From: Tieghemiomyces parasiticus
Taxonomy: Eukaryota; Kickxellomycota; Dimargaritomycetes; Dimargaritales; Dimargaritaceae
Assembly (NCBI GenBank): GCA_027575765.1
Contig: JANBPT010000983.1
Location: 1 to 17,252 of the forward strand
DNA length: 17,252 nt
Reading direction: 5' to 3'
The notes under the pieces were generated by a model. The model did no database searches and was not told the origin of the DNA. It worked only from the letters and a program-made list of their open reading frames with translations. This document shows positions 1-9,558 of this stretch, in pieces. Position numbers and translations under genes: made by a program. Position 1 is the stretch's first letter. Each line of letters starts with the position of its first letter.

Positions 1-270
1 CACTATGAATAAAAGCTCAACCGTGCGACCCAAATGACAGAGGCGATAGAGGGTCAGCCACTGGAGAACAGCCATGCCTATTGGATACACTGTGAGGGGA
101 CAGCGCTAGAGCTAACCGGAAGTCTGGCGATCGTAAATAATGGTATGCAATTGTGCCAAGTGTATGCTAAAGTAGAGTAGGTGTGTGGGGGGGGCGTAGT
201 TATGCCGCTGTATGATATCTAGGGAGGGAAGGTATAGGGGAGATTTGACGAGAGAGGCACAGAAGTGTAG
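1..270 (+). repeat. Left arm of terminal inverted repeat
   Basis: Bases 1-270 are the reverse complement of 16981-17252. By hand alignment there are 11 mismatches (8 transitions, 3 transversions) and one length change in a G run (8 G here, 10 in the other arm). Positions 1-77 are identical in both arms. The outer end begins CACTATGAAT, and CACTA is the terminal pentamer of the CACTA/EnSpm (CMC) DNA transposons; their inverted repeats are usually much shorter, so the class is only a suggestion. No open reading frame of note lies inside. Homology stops sharply after the shared AGAAGTGTAG at 261-270. No target-site duplication can be checked because the window ends at the repeat. Confidence 0.95.
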
Positions 271-845
271 TTGGTTGTTACAAATACCAGACAGTGCCGG
301 AGTATAAGTGGCAGTCGGAGAAGGAGCCCAAGGGTCAGGAGGAGGGTGCCATGCCCTAAATTATTGATCCGAGTCGGTTGTGGCATCTCCACCCTTTTTG
401 TCTACTTAGCTTTCCTATTCGACCTACATATTGCCTATTTACAGCGACGCCAAACCTTCCTTATCCGTTGGAAGTTGTCACTTTTTCGACAGACGCCTCT
501 ACTTCTGTCCTATAGGGCTTAGCTTCCTTCAGCTTCCCCCCTCCACTGATACGACAGCCTCACGGCCGTCTTCGTATTTCGCTTTGGCATCAGCTCCGCC
601 TCACCCTGCTATCCTTTCAGCGCAAAAGACCGTCCGAAGCCACTATGCAATAAACGATAGCTTTTTTTGCCCACAACCAGTTTCATAGTCACCCTTCCAT
701 TCCGCTCCCTTAGTAAGTTCTCTCTATTAGCTAGTTTCGTTTGATTAGCTAAAATTTTTCTCCTCGAGGGTATATTTCTCTACGACAAATATATAACCAG
801 GACTTCATTATTCATACTCATATTTATCAGGACAAAGAACCATCT
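271..845. other. Gene-free stretch between left repeat arm and protease gene
   Basis: No supported gene. The stretch is purine-rich near 300-350 and then pyrimidine-rich from about 450 to 690. Two overlapping small frames here show no recognisable domain and one of them lacks an ATG start. The last 150 bases are AT-rich and hold the 3' end of the minus-strand protease gene. I see no canonical AATAAA on that strand within 100 bases of its stop, only AATAATG-like and GATAAATA-like sequences around 805-830. Confidence 0.6.
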
Positions 846-3506
846 CTAGACGATCAAGAACGGATCGGAGCTCCAAATGATGAAGGCGCTGCTACTGTTT
901 GCGAAAGCGACGGTGGGTTTTGACCACATGATACGGAGGCGGTAGCGGCCGGGCGGGGCTTTCTCGGTGATATTGATAGAGCGGATATGGATGGCACCGT
1001 TCCAGCTGATGGTGGGGGCGGTTTTCTCACCACCGAAATCGCGGGCCTGGTTGAGCAAAGTGCCCCCGGGAATGTTGTAATACGTGTACTGGCCCGTACG
1101 GTTTTGCAGGCCGGCCTGTGTGACGACCTTTTGCACGTTGAACTGCTGGTAGTAACGCACCGTGACCACATCGCCTTGATTCATGGTGTAGCGCGGTTCG
1201 GGAGTGGTCTTCACGAGGGCCTGGGTGACCGGGTTGAACAGCCTAGGGTACAGCGGACTCGAAGGAGGGGGCAGGATCGGGATGGAGGAAAGCGTACCCA
1301 TCATACCCGTGAAAGGCAGATGATACTCATACTGAAGCGAACCGCTCGTAAGGATGTGCTTGATGTGGCCGCCGACTACCCAGAAACTATTGGTAGGAAT
1401 CTCGGTACTTGTGACAGCACTATAGGCGTAATGGGTTGCACCGGGGCCTAGCGTGAAAGTGGTGGAATTACTATTGGATGCATACTTGAGAAACTTGCTG
1501 ATGGGAGGGTTAACAAAGGTTCCGTTCGAAGAGAAGGAGGTTACGCAGGGGGAATACGTGATCACTCCCTTGGCTTTAAAGACGTACTTGCTGCGGTTGC
1601 GGATGTTATGGTAGAAGGCCAGGGGTTTCGCCCCGGGGGTAGAGGAGGTGAGGTCGTAGTAAGATAAAGTAGATCTAACCTGAAAAAATAGGTTGTCAAA
1701 CAGACGGGTCATGTTAACCACGCCGGCGCCCTGTTGTGCCGGGGAGTAGGAGTATGCCAGTTTGATTCCGTTAGCCTCGCGAAGGCTTTTACTAATATGG
1801 ATCGGCGCTGCGCTGCTCATCATGCTCATTTTCAAGTCCGATGGTTTGAGGTCGGGCCGGTGCTGCTTGAGGAGGGCTAAGCAGCCAGCGACGAACGGGG
1901 AAGCCATGGATGTCCCCGACGAGAGCGCGTAGGAACCGAGGTTTACCAGGGTAGTAGTGTAAATCATATTGCCTGGGGCGGCGATATCGGGCTTGAACAC
2001 CAGATCCGAGGAGGGCCCCCACGACGAAAAATTGGAGATATACCCACCCTGGGGGTTACTCAGGGCGATGTACTGCTCGCGTGTGGTGATGGTGACAGCG
2101 CGACCGCTAGTCAACTGAGTCGTCCATGCCTGACCAATCGTGGCGTCGATCATGGCGGTGGGCAAAGTATCCGCGCGGGGCTGAACGGGGGTGAGAATGA
2201 GGCGGCCATACTGCGGGGCCCAAAACAACACGCCTACGGCGCCGGCCTGGCGGGCGTAGGTATTGACTAGTACTGGGTCGCAGGTGCCCATGGTCACCAA
2301 CACGAGGCGGCCTCGGTATTGATTGGCCGGGGCGGCCGCACAGCCGTTGCGGGACCCGGTGGTGTCCTTGGCAAGTACAACCCCGACCTTGGTGAAGTCG
2401 AAGCTCAGCCCAATGTACATGGACGGCGACCGCCACACGGCCTGCTTGGGCTGGGCAGCGGTGTACATGGCCATACTATACCCTTGTTTCGGCTCCACAC
2501 TGGCCACGGACACCACGTCAATACCAGTGGCCGGGGAGTTATTCATGAAGAGCGACTCACCCCCGGAATTACCTGCGGCAGACACGACAGCGATACCGGC
2601 TTGAGCCAGGGACGATCCTAGACTAGACGACAGATCAAAACTGAATCCCGATGGGAATCCGACCGACAGGTTGATGATTTGCATCCCGTCCTGCTGAGCC
2701 TTCTCCAATGCGGCCGTAACGATGGGTACCGTGGTTCTATCCTGGCAGTCCAGCACACGGTAGATGCCCAGGGTGGCCTCAGGAGCCACACCCTGGAAGA
2801 CACCATCATTACCGGTCAGGATGCCTGCCACGTTAGTGCCATGACCAAGACAGGTGTCAAGCGGGTCCAGGTCCGCGGAGATGGGCTGACCGTCCTGTCT
2901 AAGCAAGTCGCCGACAAAGTCCTGGCCGTACTGGATCCGGCAGCCCACCGACTTGTAACAGTTGCCGAAGGCCGGGTGATGGTAGTCGATGCCCGAGTCA
3001 ATGATGCCGATCTTGATCCCTTGCCCCTTAAGGTTAGGGTACTTGCGACGAAAAGCAGTGAACCCGGTCATGTCGGAACTAAGCATTGGAAGAGGAGGTT
3101 TGGTTTGGACGCTACCGGTCGGTATGGCAGAATTAGAGGCGGCAGTTGGAGTAAGGTTGGCCGGGAAGGACGAGGACGAGAGGGCGCTGGAACTGAGAAG
3201 CACGTCGCGCGTGAGAGTCTTGACCAGGGCCAGACTCTGGACGAAACTCTCATACTTTGATGGGATATGCAAATGTGAAGCCAGGATCAGCGACGAAAAA
3301 TTACCGCGAATCGCGAACGGCACTGCGTAGGCACTGAGCTCCTCCGCCAAAGCGTTGCGGTACCAGGCAGCTCCGACGGGATCCGGGGCCTGGCCCGGGA
3401 ATTCGACCATAAACGAGTTGGGGATGTAGCTAGCCTGGGCGATAGGTGCCGTTGCGGCTAGGGTCAGAAGTCCAACCACCGCACAGCCATTGAATGTACG
3501 AAACAT
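846..3506 (-). CDS. Secreted subtilisin-like serine protease (peptidase S8, PA-domain type)
   Basis: The product is 886 residues, read as one uninterrupted exon. Residues 1-25 look like a signal peptide (hydrophobic VVGLLTLAATAPIA, likely cut after AQA), followed by a propeptide-like segment starting near YIPNSFMVEF. The S8 catalytic domain runs from about 145 to 590. Catalytic Asp170 lies in IIDSGID, His222 in GHGTNVAG, the oxyanion Asn313 in AAGNSGG, and the nucleophile Ser533 in SGTSMASP. A protease-associated (PA) insert occupies about 365-475, and a beta-rich, fibronectin-like C-terminal region follows. This order fits large fungal subtilases related to Vpr and C5a peptidase. The role is extracellular protein degradation; the exact substrate is unknown. 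The start ATG has a gccATG context, and a TATA-like element lies 186 bases upstream. All catalytic residues are present, so it should be active. Confidence 0.93.
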   Translation of the reverse strand: MFRTFNGCAVVGLLTLAATAPIAQASYIPNSFMVEFPGQAPDPVGAAWYRNALAEELSAYAVPFAIRGNFSSLILASHLHIPSKYESFVQSLALVKTLTRDVLLSSSALSSSSFPANLTPTAASNSAIPTGSVQTKPPLPMLSSDMTGFTAFRRKYPNLKGQGIKIGIIDSGIDYHHPAFGNCYKSVGCRIQYGQDFVGDLLRQDGQPISADLDPLDTCLGHGTNVAGILTGNDGVFQGVAPEATLGIYRVLDCQDRTTVPIVTAALEKAQQDGMQIINLSVGFPSGFSFDLSSSLGSSLAQAGIAVVSAAGNSGGESLFMNNSPATGIDVVSVASVEPKQGYSMAMYTAAQPKQAVWRSPSMYIGLSFDFTKVGVVLAKDTTGSRNGCAAAPANQYRGRLVLVTMGTCDPVLVNTYARQAGAVGVLFWAPQYGRLILTPVQPRADTLPTAMIDATIGQAWTTQLTSGRAVTITTREQYIALSNPQGGYISNFSSWGPSSDLVFKPDIAAPGNMIYTTTLVNLGSYALSSGTSMASPFVAGCLALLKQHRPDLKPSDLKMSMMSSAAPIHISKSLREANGIKLAYSYSPAQQGAGVVNMTRLFDNLFFQVRSTLSYYDLTSSTPGAKPLAFYHNIRNRSKYVFKAKGVITYSPCVTSFSSNGTFVNPPISKFLKYASNSNSTTFTLGPGATHYAYSAVTSTEIPTNSFWVVGGHIKHILTSGSLQYEYHLPFTGMMGTLSSIPILPPPSSPLYPRLFNPVTQALVKTTPEPRYTMNQGDVVTVRYYQQFNVQKVVTQAGLQNRTGQYTYYNIPGGTLLNQARDFGGEKTAPTISWNGAIHIRSINITEKAPPGRYRLRIMWSKPTVAFANSSSAFIIWSSDPFLIV

Positions 3507-6109
3507 GGCGGGCGAGTTCTTAAATTAGGGGAATTATGCGGGATGGCGGATTAACAGATCGAATGAAATTAATCATGTAGCTAATAATTGGACAGTATAG
3601 TGGGATGGAACCGGGGGTACTGAACTCACGCAGTGGGCAGACATAAGGGACTGCGACAAGGAAGGGGCGGCGGCTGAAGGATAGTTTAAATAGGGTGCTC
3701 CCTAACACTGAATGTGTGGACAATATACGAGCCGACCACCCAGTCATGGCCGAAGAGACGTTGGCTGCCATGTAGGGACATTAGACCCCTCAGAATATGC
3801 ACCTAACTGGGTATGAGTATAGGAAGACTTCGTGTGGTTAGAACCAGCGATCGCCACCAAAGGATAGCCAGGCTACCTAATGTAGAGGTCAGATTGCCAC
3901 TATTTCCTTTAAATAAGCAACATGGGTCGGCGAGCCACCATCCTAACTCAGTAGCGCAGCTCGCAACCGCCCACTTTAATGGTGTATTACCGTTATTTTT
4001 TTTATCTGTCCCTTACTCTGCTTCTACCTCCCCCCTCTCCCAGCTACTATGGCCAAGAAACTACCCCCCCAAAAAAGGATAAAGTCCTGCTCGACTGAAG
4101 CGATCATTTCAACTTTGATAGCGCAGTACATACTGTCGGCTCATAAAGCGAACATGATCGGCCCACACCCCCCACACCCAGTGATCCCGCCAAAAGTTTC
4201 ATAATAGAGCCATTCCAACATAAACTGAGGACATGCCTTAACTCCTCCGGGCCACCCCAGACTTTCGGAGGAGCCGGCTGGAGTTCCTCCGAAAGCTCGG
4301 TGGGATCTATTCTCAAAACTTTGCATTTCCACGATTGACAGCAGGACCTTCGGTGCGACTAAGGCAGTATTAGGGAGTATATACTTTGACCTAGAGCTAC
4401 GTAGAGAACCATCCACATATTTCTCTTTAGCATGCTATCTTTCGGACGGACATGCTACATGATATAGAATACCATGCTCTGGGGTATGCGGAGCGATGGC
4501 TCTTAATGCTTTCAAATTAAAACCCGTAAACCATAGGTGTACTGGACAGTTAATCGTCGAAACGCGGATAACTCAACCAAAAAAAATACCAGCTTCAGTA
4601 AGCTAGTTCACAAAACCACGGTTATTTAAAGCAGCTAAACGCGATACGAAGGAGGGGAATGTGTGAAAATGGGATGCCGAGGAGCAATGATGGGAGCGAC
4701 CAAACGATCGAGAAAACGAGAGCTAGCATGTGGTAGGAAATTGGCCGTTTTCATTTACCAATTAGTCCAATCTAACTCTCCCTCATCGCAAAACAGGGCG
4801 GGGGGCTTAAAAAAGGAAGGGATCCGTGGGTGCGACGAAGCCCAGTCAAGAACTGGTCGCCTCAGAAATAATAAACCTATCAAATAATACACCATAGAGT
4901 TTGGTTGGAAGTTGTACAACGAAATTTGCATTACTAAAGCATACTCTCAGCGCCACTTGTCTCTATTTACCTAGAGCTTGTTTAAAAGAGAACCTGACGA
5001 TGCTACGTCATTGTAACGATTTGGGTGTGTGGGTGAGTGTCCCAAGAGAGGGGTACGGAGAAAATGCCCGACTGAAGAGGTTAGAGGTGAGAAGCCCAAG
5101 GTCAAACGAACTATTTATCAGACACTTAACTCATCAACCCTTCGGGCGTTATTCACCGGTCTTATATACTGGTGAGCTAGTGGGGAATGTGATGCTGGCT
5201 GATGTGGATGAGGAATTCAGCGCCTACTCCTCCACTATATTGTAATGTGGACAGGCCCAAGCCTAGATGACAAGAGAAACGTTCGCCATCTTCCAATCTG
5301 TGAAGCGGCGACCGTTTGTGAGCAAGGTTTTGCCGGTGATGCTTCGTCAGGAAGGGATAGTCGAAGGATCGTGCTTGAAGGAAGGCTTCAGACCACAGCC
5401 TGTAGGGCAGCCCGACGAGCTCCCTGGATAAACCATCGCAGCGCTGTTAAAATCGTCATTGGTAAGGGCCACATAGCCTCGTACAGAAAATATACCCAGC
5501 CATGGAAGGCTTAACTATAGAGAGTCGAAACGCCGCCAGCGAAATATGGACAACTTACGAAATTGATGACGAGTGCATGTAACGATGGGCGACATTATCC
5601 CTAGCATCAAGTGAAAGGCCTGACTCGCCTGGGACAGCTTGGATGGTAAAACAGGCCTAATAAAAAAGTCTACGTCACCAGGCCCTTCTACCTACAAACA
5701 CCACCCAGGCCACATCCTCTTTTCCCGAATTTCGGCAAAATTGAGTAATGGTTTCTACTGTCGAAGTCCGCCCGAGGTCAGCCAAGAGTGAAGGGCGTGT
5801 GCAGCCCACGGTCAAATGAACGGACAGTAAGGCCCCCGCATTGCCCAATCCAACCGTCGTACCATCGTCATGATCGCCACAACACTGATAACTACACGAG
5901 TTGGATATCCTCAACGTAGGGCCGTTGGTCAGTTATGGGGCGATGACGTAGAAGGTCAGGCACTAGCCCGATATCTGTCTAACTACCGGACCATCGGCGT
6001 TACGTCGTCCGTGTGAGCCTGCACAAAGAACACGCTAACGAGCCGAGTTTTATTTAGCTTTATGGACCTGGGATCTCACACGCCCTTAGTGATTAATCTA
6101 CACAGCGGG
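3507..6109. other. Gene-free 2.6-kb stretch between protease and first PQ-loop gene
   Basis: I find no supported coding region here. All frames are short (at most about 115 codons), several rely on non-ATG starts, and none shows a domain I recognise. The base composition is more AT-rich than the genes. The stretch holds the protease promoter at its left end and the PQ-loop promoter at its right end. A small hairpin, CCAGT/ACTGG with a 5-base loop and partly paired GCGA/TCGC flanks, lies at about 4832-4860. It could contain old, decayed repeats, but nothing identifiable remains to the eye. Confidence 0.55.
3685..3692 (-). promoter_or_regulatory. TATA-like box of the subtilisin gene
   Basis: On the minus strand this reads TATTTAAA, 186 bases before the start codon at 3506. 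The same spacing (167-196) holds for the TATA-like elements of four other genes in the window, which supports it. It was identified by eye; no transcription start is known. Confidence 0.5.
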
Positions 6110-6115
6110 TATAAA
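6110..6115 (+). promoter_or_regulatory. TATA box of the first PQ-loop gene
   Basis: A perfect TATAAA lies 173 bases upstream of the ATG at 6283, preceded by GCGGG and followed by a pyrimidine-rich leader. The spacing matches that of the other TATA-like elements in this window. Confidence 0.6.
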
Positions 6116-6282
6116 GGAGAGGGCCTGGGCCTTTCCCTTAGTTGGATGCACCCCACTGGCTCTTGCCTCGACCCCTCTCTCCTACGGTCCTTAGTTTATA
6201 ATCTACAGGGGTAACTTTATCCCTCCGCCCCTTTTACAGTTTCGCGACATAGCAACCGCCATTGCCTACCACCACCACCACC

Positions 6283-7233
6283 ATGACTTCATCTCTCCCT
6301 GTCCTCCTTTCGCGCTTCTTTGGATATCTCTCTCTTGGCAGTTGGAGCGTCGTTTTTGTGCCTCAGATTATTGAGAACCGCCGGCGCCATGAAGCCGGGG
6401 GGCTCTCCGCAGGGCTTCTCTTCCTTCTCTGCCTGGGTGACGTGGCCAACATGCTCGGGTCTATCCTCCAGGGCGTACTGTACACAACAGTCCTCATTTC
6501 CATCTACCATATCTCATTTGACGTGGTCGTGATTGGCCAGTGGGCATACTACGAGTGGTTTTACACGCCATACCGTAAGCAGGTCGGGCCCAGCCCGACG
6601 AGTGGCGAGAACACGCCACTGCTCACAGAGCAGCCCCACCACGGCGTTGTCACCACTGTCATTGCCAATGAGAATGAGGAGGAGCTGGTAGATACCCAAT
6701 CCACTGATACGAGCGAGTTGACGAACCCCTCACCTGTTTGGGAACTCATACGCACCCTGGGTATCGTTGCCGTTCTTGCGAGTCTCTGCATGCTCCTGGC
6801 CCTTTACAACGAAGAGTATCTGACCTCCCATCCCGGTCTACGGTTCACCACCGCATCCGATACCAAGGCAACCAACGAGGGCCAAATTCCCAATCCACTT
6901 GCCCAGTTCTTTGCTTGGTCCTCGGTGGCTCTCTACCTTGCATCGCGGGTCCCCCAGATCGTCCTCAACTACCGCAAGAAGAGCTGTGATGGGCTGTCCC
7001 TGTCCATGTTTGTCCTTACAGTCGTGGGGAACGGCGCCTTTGCCGCATCGATCATGGTCTACTCACAACACCCCCAGTATCTGATAATCAACTTACCATG
7101 GATTCTGAACAGTAGCGGGACTGTGCTCCTGGATGTCATCATCATGGGTCAGTTCTATGCGTACCACGAGAAAACCGCCAACGATGCGGCAGCGGCAGCC
7201 TGCCGCGAGCCTACCCCCGCGCGGCATGTATAG
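6283..7233 (+). CDS. PQ-loop vacuolar/lysosomal amino-acid transporter (Ypq/PQLC2-like), copy 1
   Basis: The product is 316 residues in one exon. The start is the ATG at 6283 in a strong ccaccATGa context; the frame extends upstream only to a TTG, which is not a credible eukaryotic start. The protein has about seven membrane segments in two PQ-loop halves separated by a hydrophilic linker (about 98-150). The first PQ motif is Pro27-Gln28 (FVPQII), the second Pro224-Gln225 (RVPQIV). The pattern GYLS...PQ...N...GLS...GD, repeated in the second half as PQI..NY...GLS...GN, is that of the Ypq1/SLC66A1 family, which exports cationic amino acids from the vacuole or lysosome. An acidic dileucine motif (ENTPLL, 109-114) in the linker fits vacuolar sorting. 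The paralogue follows 1.4 kb downstream on the same strand. Substrate is inferred from the family. Confidence 0.9.
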   Translation: MTSSLPVLLSRFFGYLSLGSWSVVFVPQIIENRRRHEAGGLSAGLLFLLCLGDVANMLGSILQGVLYTTVLISIYHISFDVVVIGQWAYYEWFYTPYRKQVGPSPTSGENTPLLTEQPHHGVVTTVIANENEEELVDTQSTDTSELTNPSPVWELIRTLGIVAVLASLCMLLALYNEEYLTSHPGLRFTTASDTKATNEGQIPNPLAQFFAWSSVALYLASRVPQIVLNYRKKSCDGLSLSMFVLTVVGNGAFAASIMVYSQHPQYLIINLPWILNSSGTVLLDVIIMGQFYAYHEKTANDAAAAACREPTPARHV

Positions 7234-7303
7234 ATTGGGACCCTGTATAGGTAAATCGGGCCTATTCATTAATGAGCCGAAGATATCGATCGATAACGAT
7301 AAT

Positions 7304-7309
7304 AATAAA
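7304..7309 (+). terminator. Poly(A) signal of first PQ-loop gene
   Basis: A canonical AATAAA lies 71 bases after the stop codon of the upstream gene. It follows a 12-base palindrome (TATCGATCGATA) at about 7283-7294. Confidence 0.6.
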
Positions 7310-8443
7310 CCCAGAGAACCAAATCTAGACATAGAGCATCGTGAACAGTAAAAAAAACGGCGGCACGATAGGCAAGCTGCCATGTCGGTCCTGTACTCTT
7401 GACCATTGCTATACTCGGCATACCCTGGTAAAGCAGCTTGGCCACCATATCAAGATGACCGATGAAACATTACTCCGACTGTCGAATCCCACGGCGGTCG
7501 CACCATCGACCGTACATCCCCACGAGACTGCCTTTGATTAATCAATGGCAGGCCGATCCCTCCTCTCCTGATATCTCGTTCAGACCGAGGTGAGGTGTAC
7601 TCCGACCTGTGAGGCCCTGGCGGTACATTCCCTTGGCCTTACAATCCATCTGCGCTACGTAGCAGCCGCTGCACCTGACGGGTCATCCATACCACAATCG
7701 GTCTAGCATGGGGAAGAAAAATACTAAAGGGGACAAAGAGCAGTGGTATGTCGATATTAGGGAAACACCCGCCACCCATACGGGTGGAAATGCGTGCTGG
7801 GACCTTTATATGAAGTTGTGATTTTTTTAGTGGCGCCCCAGCGTCGGCGTGACTGTCTCTGCAACTCGACTGGCAATCCACGTAAACAATTAGGGCCCAC
7901 AATGATCACGATATGTAGTGGCGGGATGGATCCGTTAGCTTTCCTCCTTTCCCAACCCCCGTCTGCCACATCTCCCCGCACCCTCGGACGGTCGCCATCT
8001 ACACTTCTGCCGCACACCAGCCGCATTATGTGTCATCTGCCCCTATTCCCCTTCCCAGTAAACGACCTTGAGCTGGGCTGGCCATTCGGGTAGTCGCAGC
8101 GGATGTATTAGGATTGAGTCCCACCCGTATATTGCCCCTGGTCAGCCGAGCACAAAGAAACAAGGATCTACTCGGGGCTCAGGGTTATATTTTGCTTATA
8201 TTTTAGGCGGGTGGGTGGATGGGTGGGCGGATTGAATGAATCCAGTGGGAATGCAGGAGAGTTTCGGAATCAGTCCACCGTAGTGTGGGATATGCGCCCG
8301 GACGAGGAGCAGGCTAGACCCGACCGTTGTCCAACGTTGGTCAATCCGAGTTTAGCTACCGCTCATTCTGTCCGGCTGTCTTCACTTCTGGTCCCCCCTC
8401 CGTGCCTGCAGCATAGGAAGGCCCACCTGGTCTGTCTACCCCT
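7310..8443. other. Gene-free spacer between the two PQ-loop paralogues
   Basis: No supported gene. The small frames have no recognisable content. From about 8210 the sequence starts with a G-rich run (GGGTGGGTGG type, 8208-8231) and becomes C-rich toward the promoter of the second PQ-loop gene. I saw no remnant of a third PQ-loop copy. Confidence 0.5.
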
Positions 8444-8450
8444 TATTTAA
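8444..8450 (+). promoter_or_regulatory. TATA-like box of the second PQ-loop gene
   Basis: TATTTAA lies 167 bases before the ATG at 8611 and is followed by a pyrimidine-rich leader. It resembles the TATTTAAA element of the protease gene and matches the spacing of the first PQ-loop gene. Confidence 0.5.
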
Positions 8451-8610
8451 GCCTTCGCCCATCCCCAACCATATCACACCATCACATTCCTAGATACTAG
8501 CGTATCCTCAGCCGTCGGTCTTAACAATTTTGGCTTGGTCCATTATAATTTACTACACCTACTAATCATCAATTCTCTTCCTCGCCCATCAGTATACTGC
8601 ACGCCTGCTG

Positions 8611-9558
8611 ATGGTCCCAATCGTCAACCTGTTGCTGTCCCGGTTCTTCGGGTACCTGTCCTTCTCAGTATGGCTGGTGGTATTCATCCCCCAGCTCTAT
8701 CTCAACATGGTAAACCGATCAGCCGACTCCCTCTCGCTCGGTCTACTAGTGTTCTGGACCTTCGGCGACCTCTGCTATCTTATCGGGTCCGCGTGCCAAG
8801 GGGTACTGTTTACCACGCTCCTCCTCTCGGTGTACTTTATTCTACTCGACCTGGTGACTTTGGGTCAGTACTACCACTATAATCAGAGCGGAACGGTCAA
8901 GGGGGCGGCCAGTCGAAGCGCCCTAATAGGAAAGCCAGGCGATGTCTGTCCGACCGCTGCGAGGGAAGCGACTCCGCTGCTGGCGGGACAGTCCGACCCT
9001 ACTATCACTTTGGTCGAAGTGGAGGCGGGCGGTCTGTCCCCATTGACGGCCAAGCCCCCGTCACACAACCGGGAACTCTTCCGGACGCTTGGGACCTTGG
9101 CTGTCCTGGCCTGTCTCTGCATGTTAGTGGCCATGTTCAATGTGGGCTTTTTCTCCCTTGGATTGGGCCGGCCTGCTCCCAACTCTAACGGCGGCAACGC
9201 TTTCTTGTCCGACAGGCGCGACGACTCCCACTTCCACCTGTTTGCCCAGCTTTGCACCTGGATCGCGGTGGCCTTCTACCTCGGATCACGTATGTTTCAG
9301 ATCGCCAAGAACTACACTGCCCAGACCTGCGAAGGCCTCTCCGTGGCCATGTTTTTTCTCTGCATCGTAGGCAACAGCAGCTTTGCCGCGTCGGTACTGG
9401 TGTATTCTGTCGAGCCTCACTATATCTTTATCAACCTGCCGTGGATCGCAACCGGGACGGGCACAATTCTGCTCGACGCGATTATCATGGGCCAATGCTT
9501 TTACTACCGCGACCGTGTGCCTGAGAGACCCTCTGTTATTGTTGGCCCATTAGGCTAG
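8611..9558 (+). CDS. PQ-loop transporter paralogue, copy 2, with altered second PQ motif
   Basis: The product is 315 residues in one exon and is clearly a duplicate of the gene at 6283. Shared blocks include LLSRFFGYLS, QGVL.TT.L.S.Y, FRTLG/IRTLG, the second-half N-Y-C-GLS region and INLPWI. The first PQ motif is intact (Pro27-Gln28), but the second reads MFQ (Phe229-Gln230) where copy 1 has VPQ. In this family the prolines of both PQ motifs act as hinges for transport, so copy 2 may transport differently or have become regulatory. The hydrophilic linker (about 95-152) has diverged but keeps an acidic dileucine motif (EATPLL, 119-124). The reading frame is otherwise intact, which argues against a pseudogene. 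A branch-point-like CTACTAAT followed by a pyrimidine tract and CAG lies at 8559-8592, so a leader intron is possible. Confidence 0.88.
   Translation: MVPIVNLLLSRFFGYLSFSVWLVVFIPQLYLNMVNRSADSLSLGLLVFWTFGDLCYLIGSACQGVLFTTLLLSVYFILLDLVTLGQYYHYNQSGTVKGAASRSALIGKPGDVCPTAAREATPLLAGQSDPTITLVEVEAGGLSPLTAKPPSHNRELFRTLGTLAVLACLCMLVAMFNVGFFSLGLGRPAPNSNGGNAFLSDRRDDSHFHLFAQLCTWIAVAFYLGSRMFQIAKNYTAQTCEGLSVAMFFLCIVGNSSFAASVLVYSVEPHYIFINLPWIATGTGTILLDAIIMGQCFYYRDRVPERPSVIVGPLG

Noticed and set aside
271..688. Two overlapping small frames next to the left repeat arm
   Set aside because: No ATG with good context in the first and no domain in either; composition is low-complexity.
987..3330. Several plus-strand frames of 100-193 codons opposite the subtilisin gene
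   Set aside because: They are antisense to a complete S8 protease with all catalytic residues and show no recognisable domains.
4901..5514. Two adjacent plus-strand frames of 114 and 89 codons
   Set aside because: The first starts with TTG, and neither shows known motifs, membrane segments or a promoter; they look like chance frames.
6262..6282. Seven-codon N-terminal extension of PQ-loop copy 1
   Set aside because: The codon at 6262 is TTG. The ATG at 6283 has a strong context and starts the conserved region, as in copy 2.
8611..9558. PQ-loop copy 2 as a pseudogene
   Set aside because: The frame is intact over the full family length with conserved blocks and a promoter-like upstream region; only one motif residue is changed.
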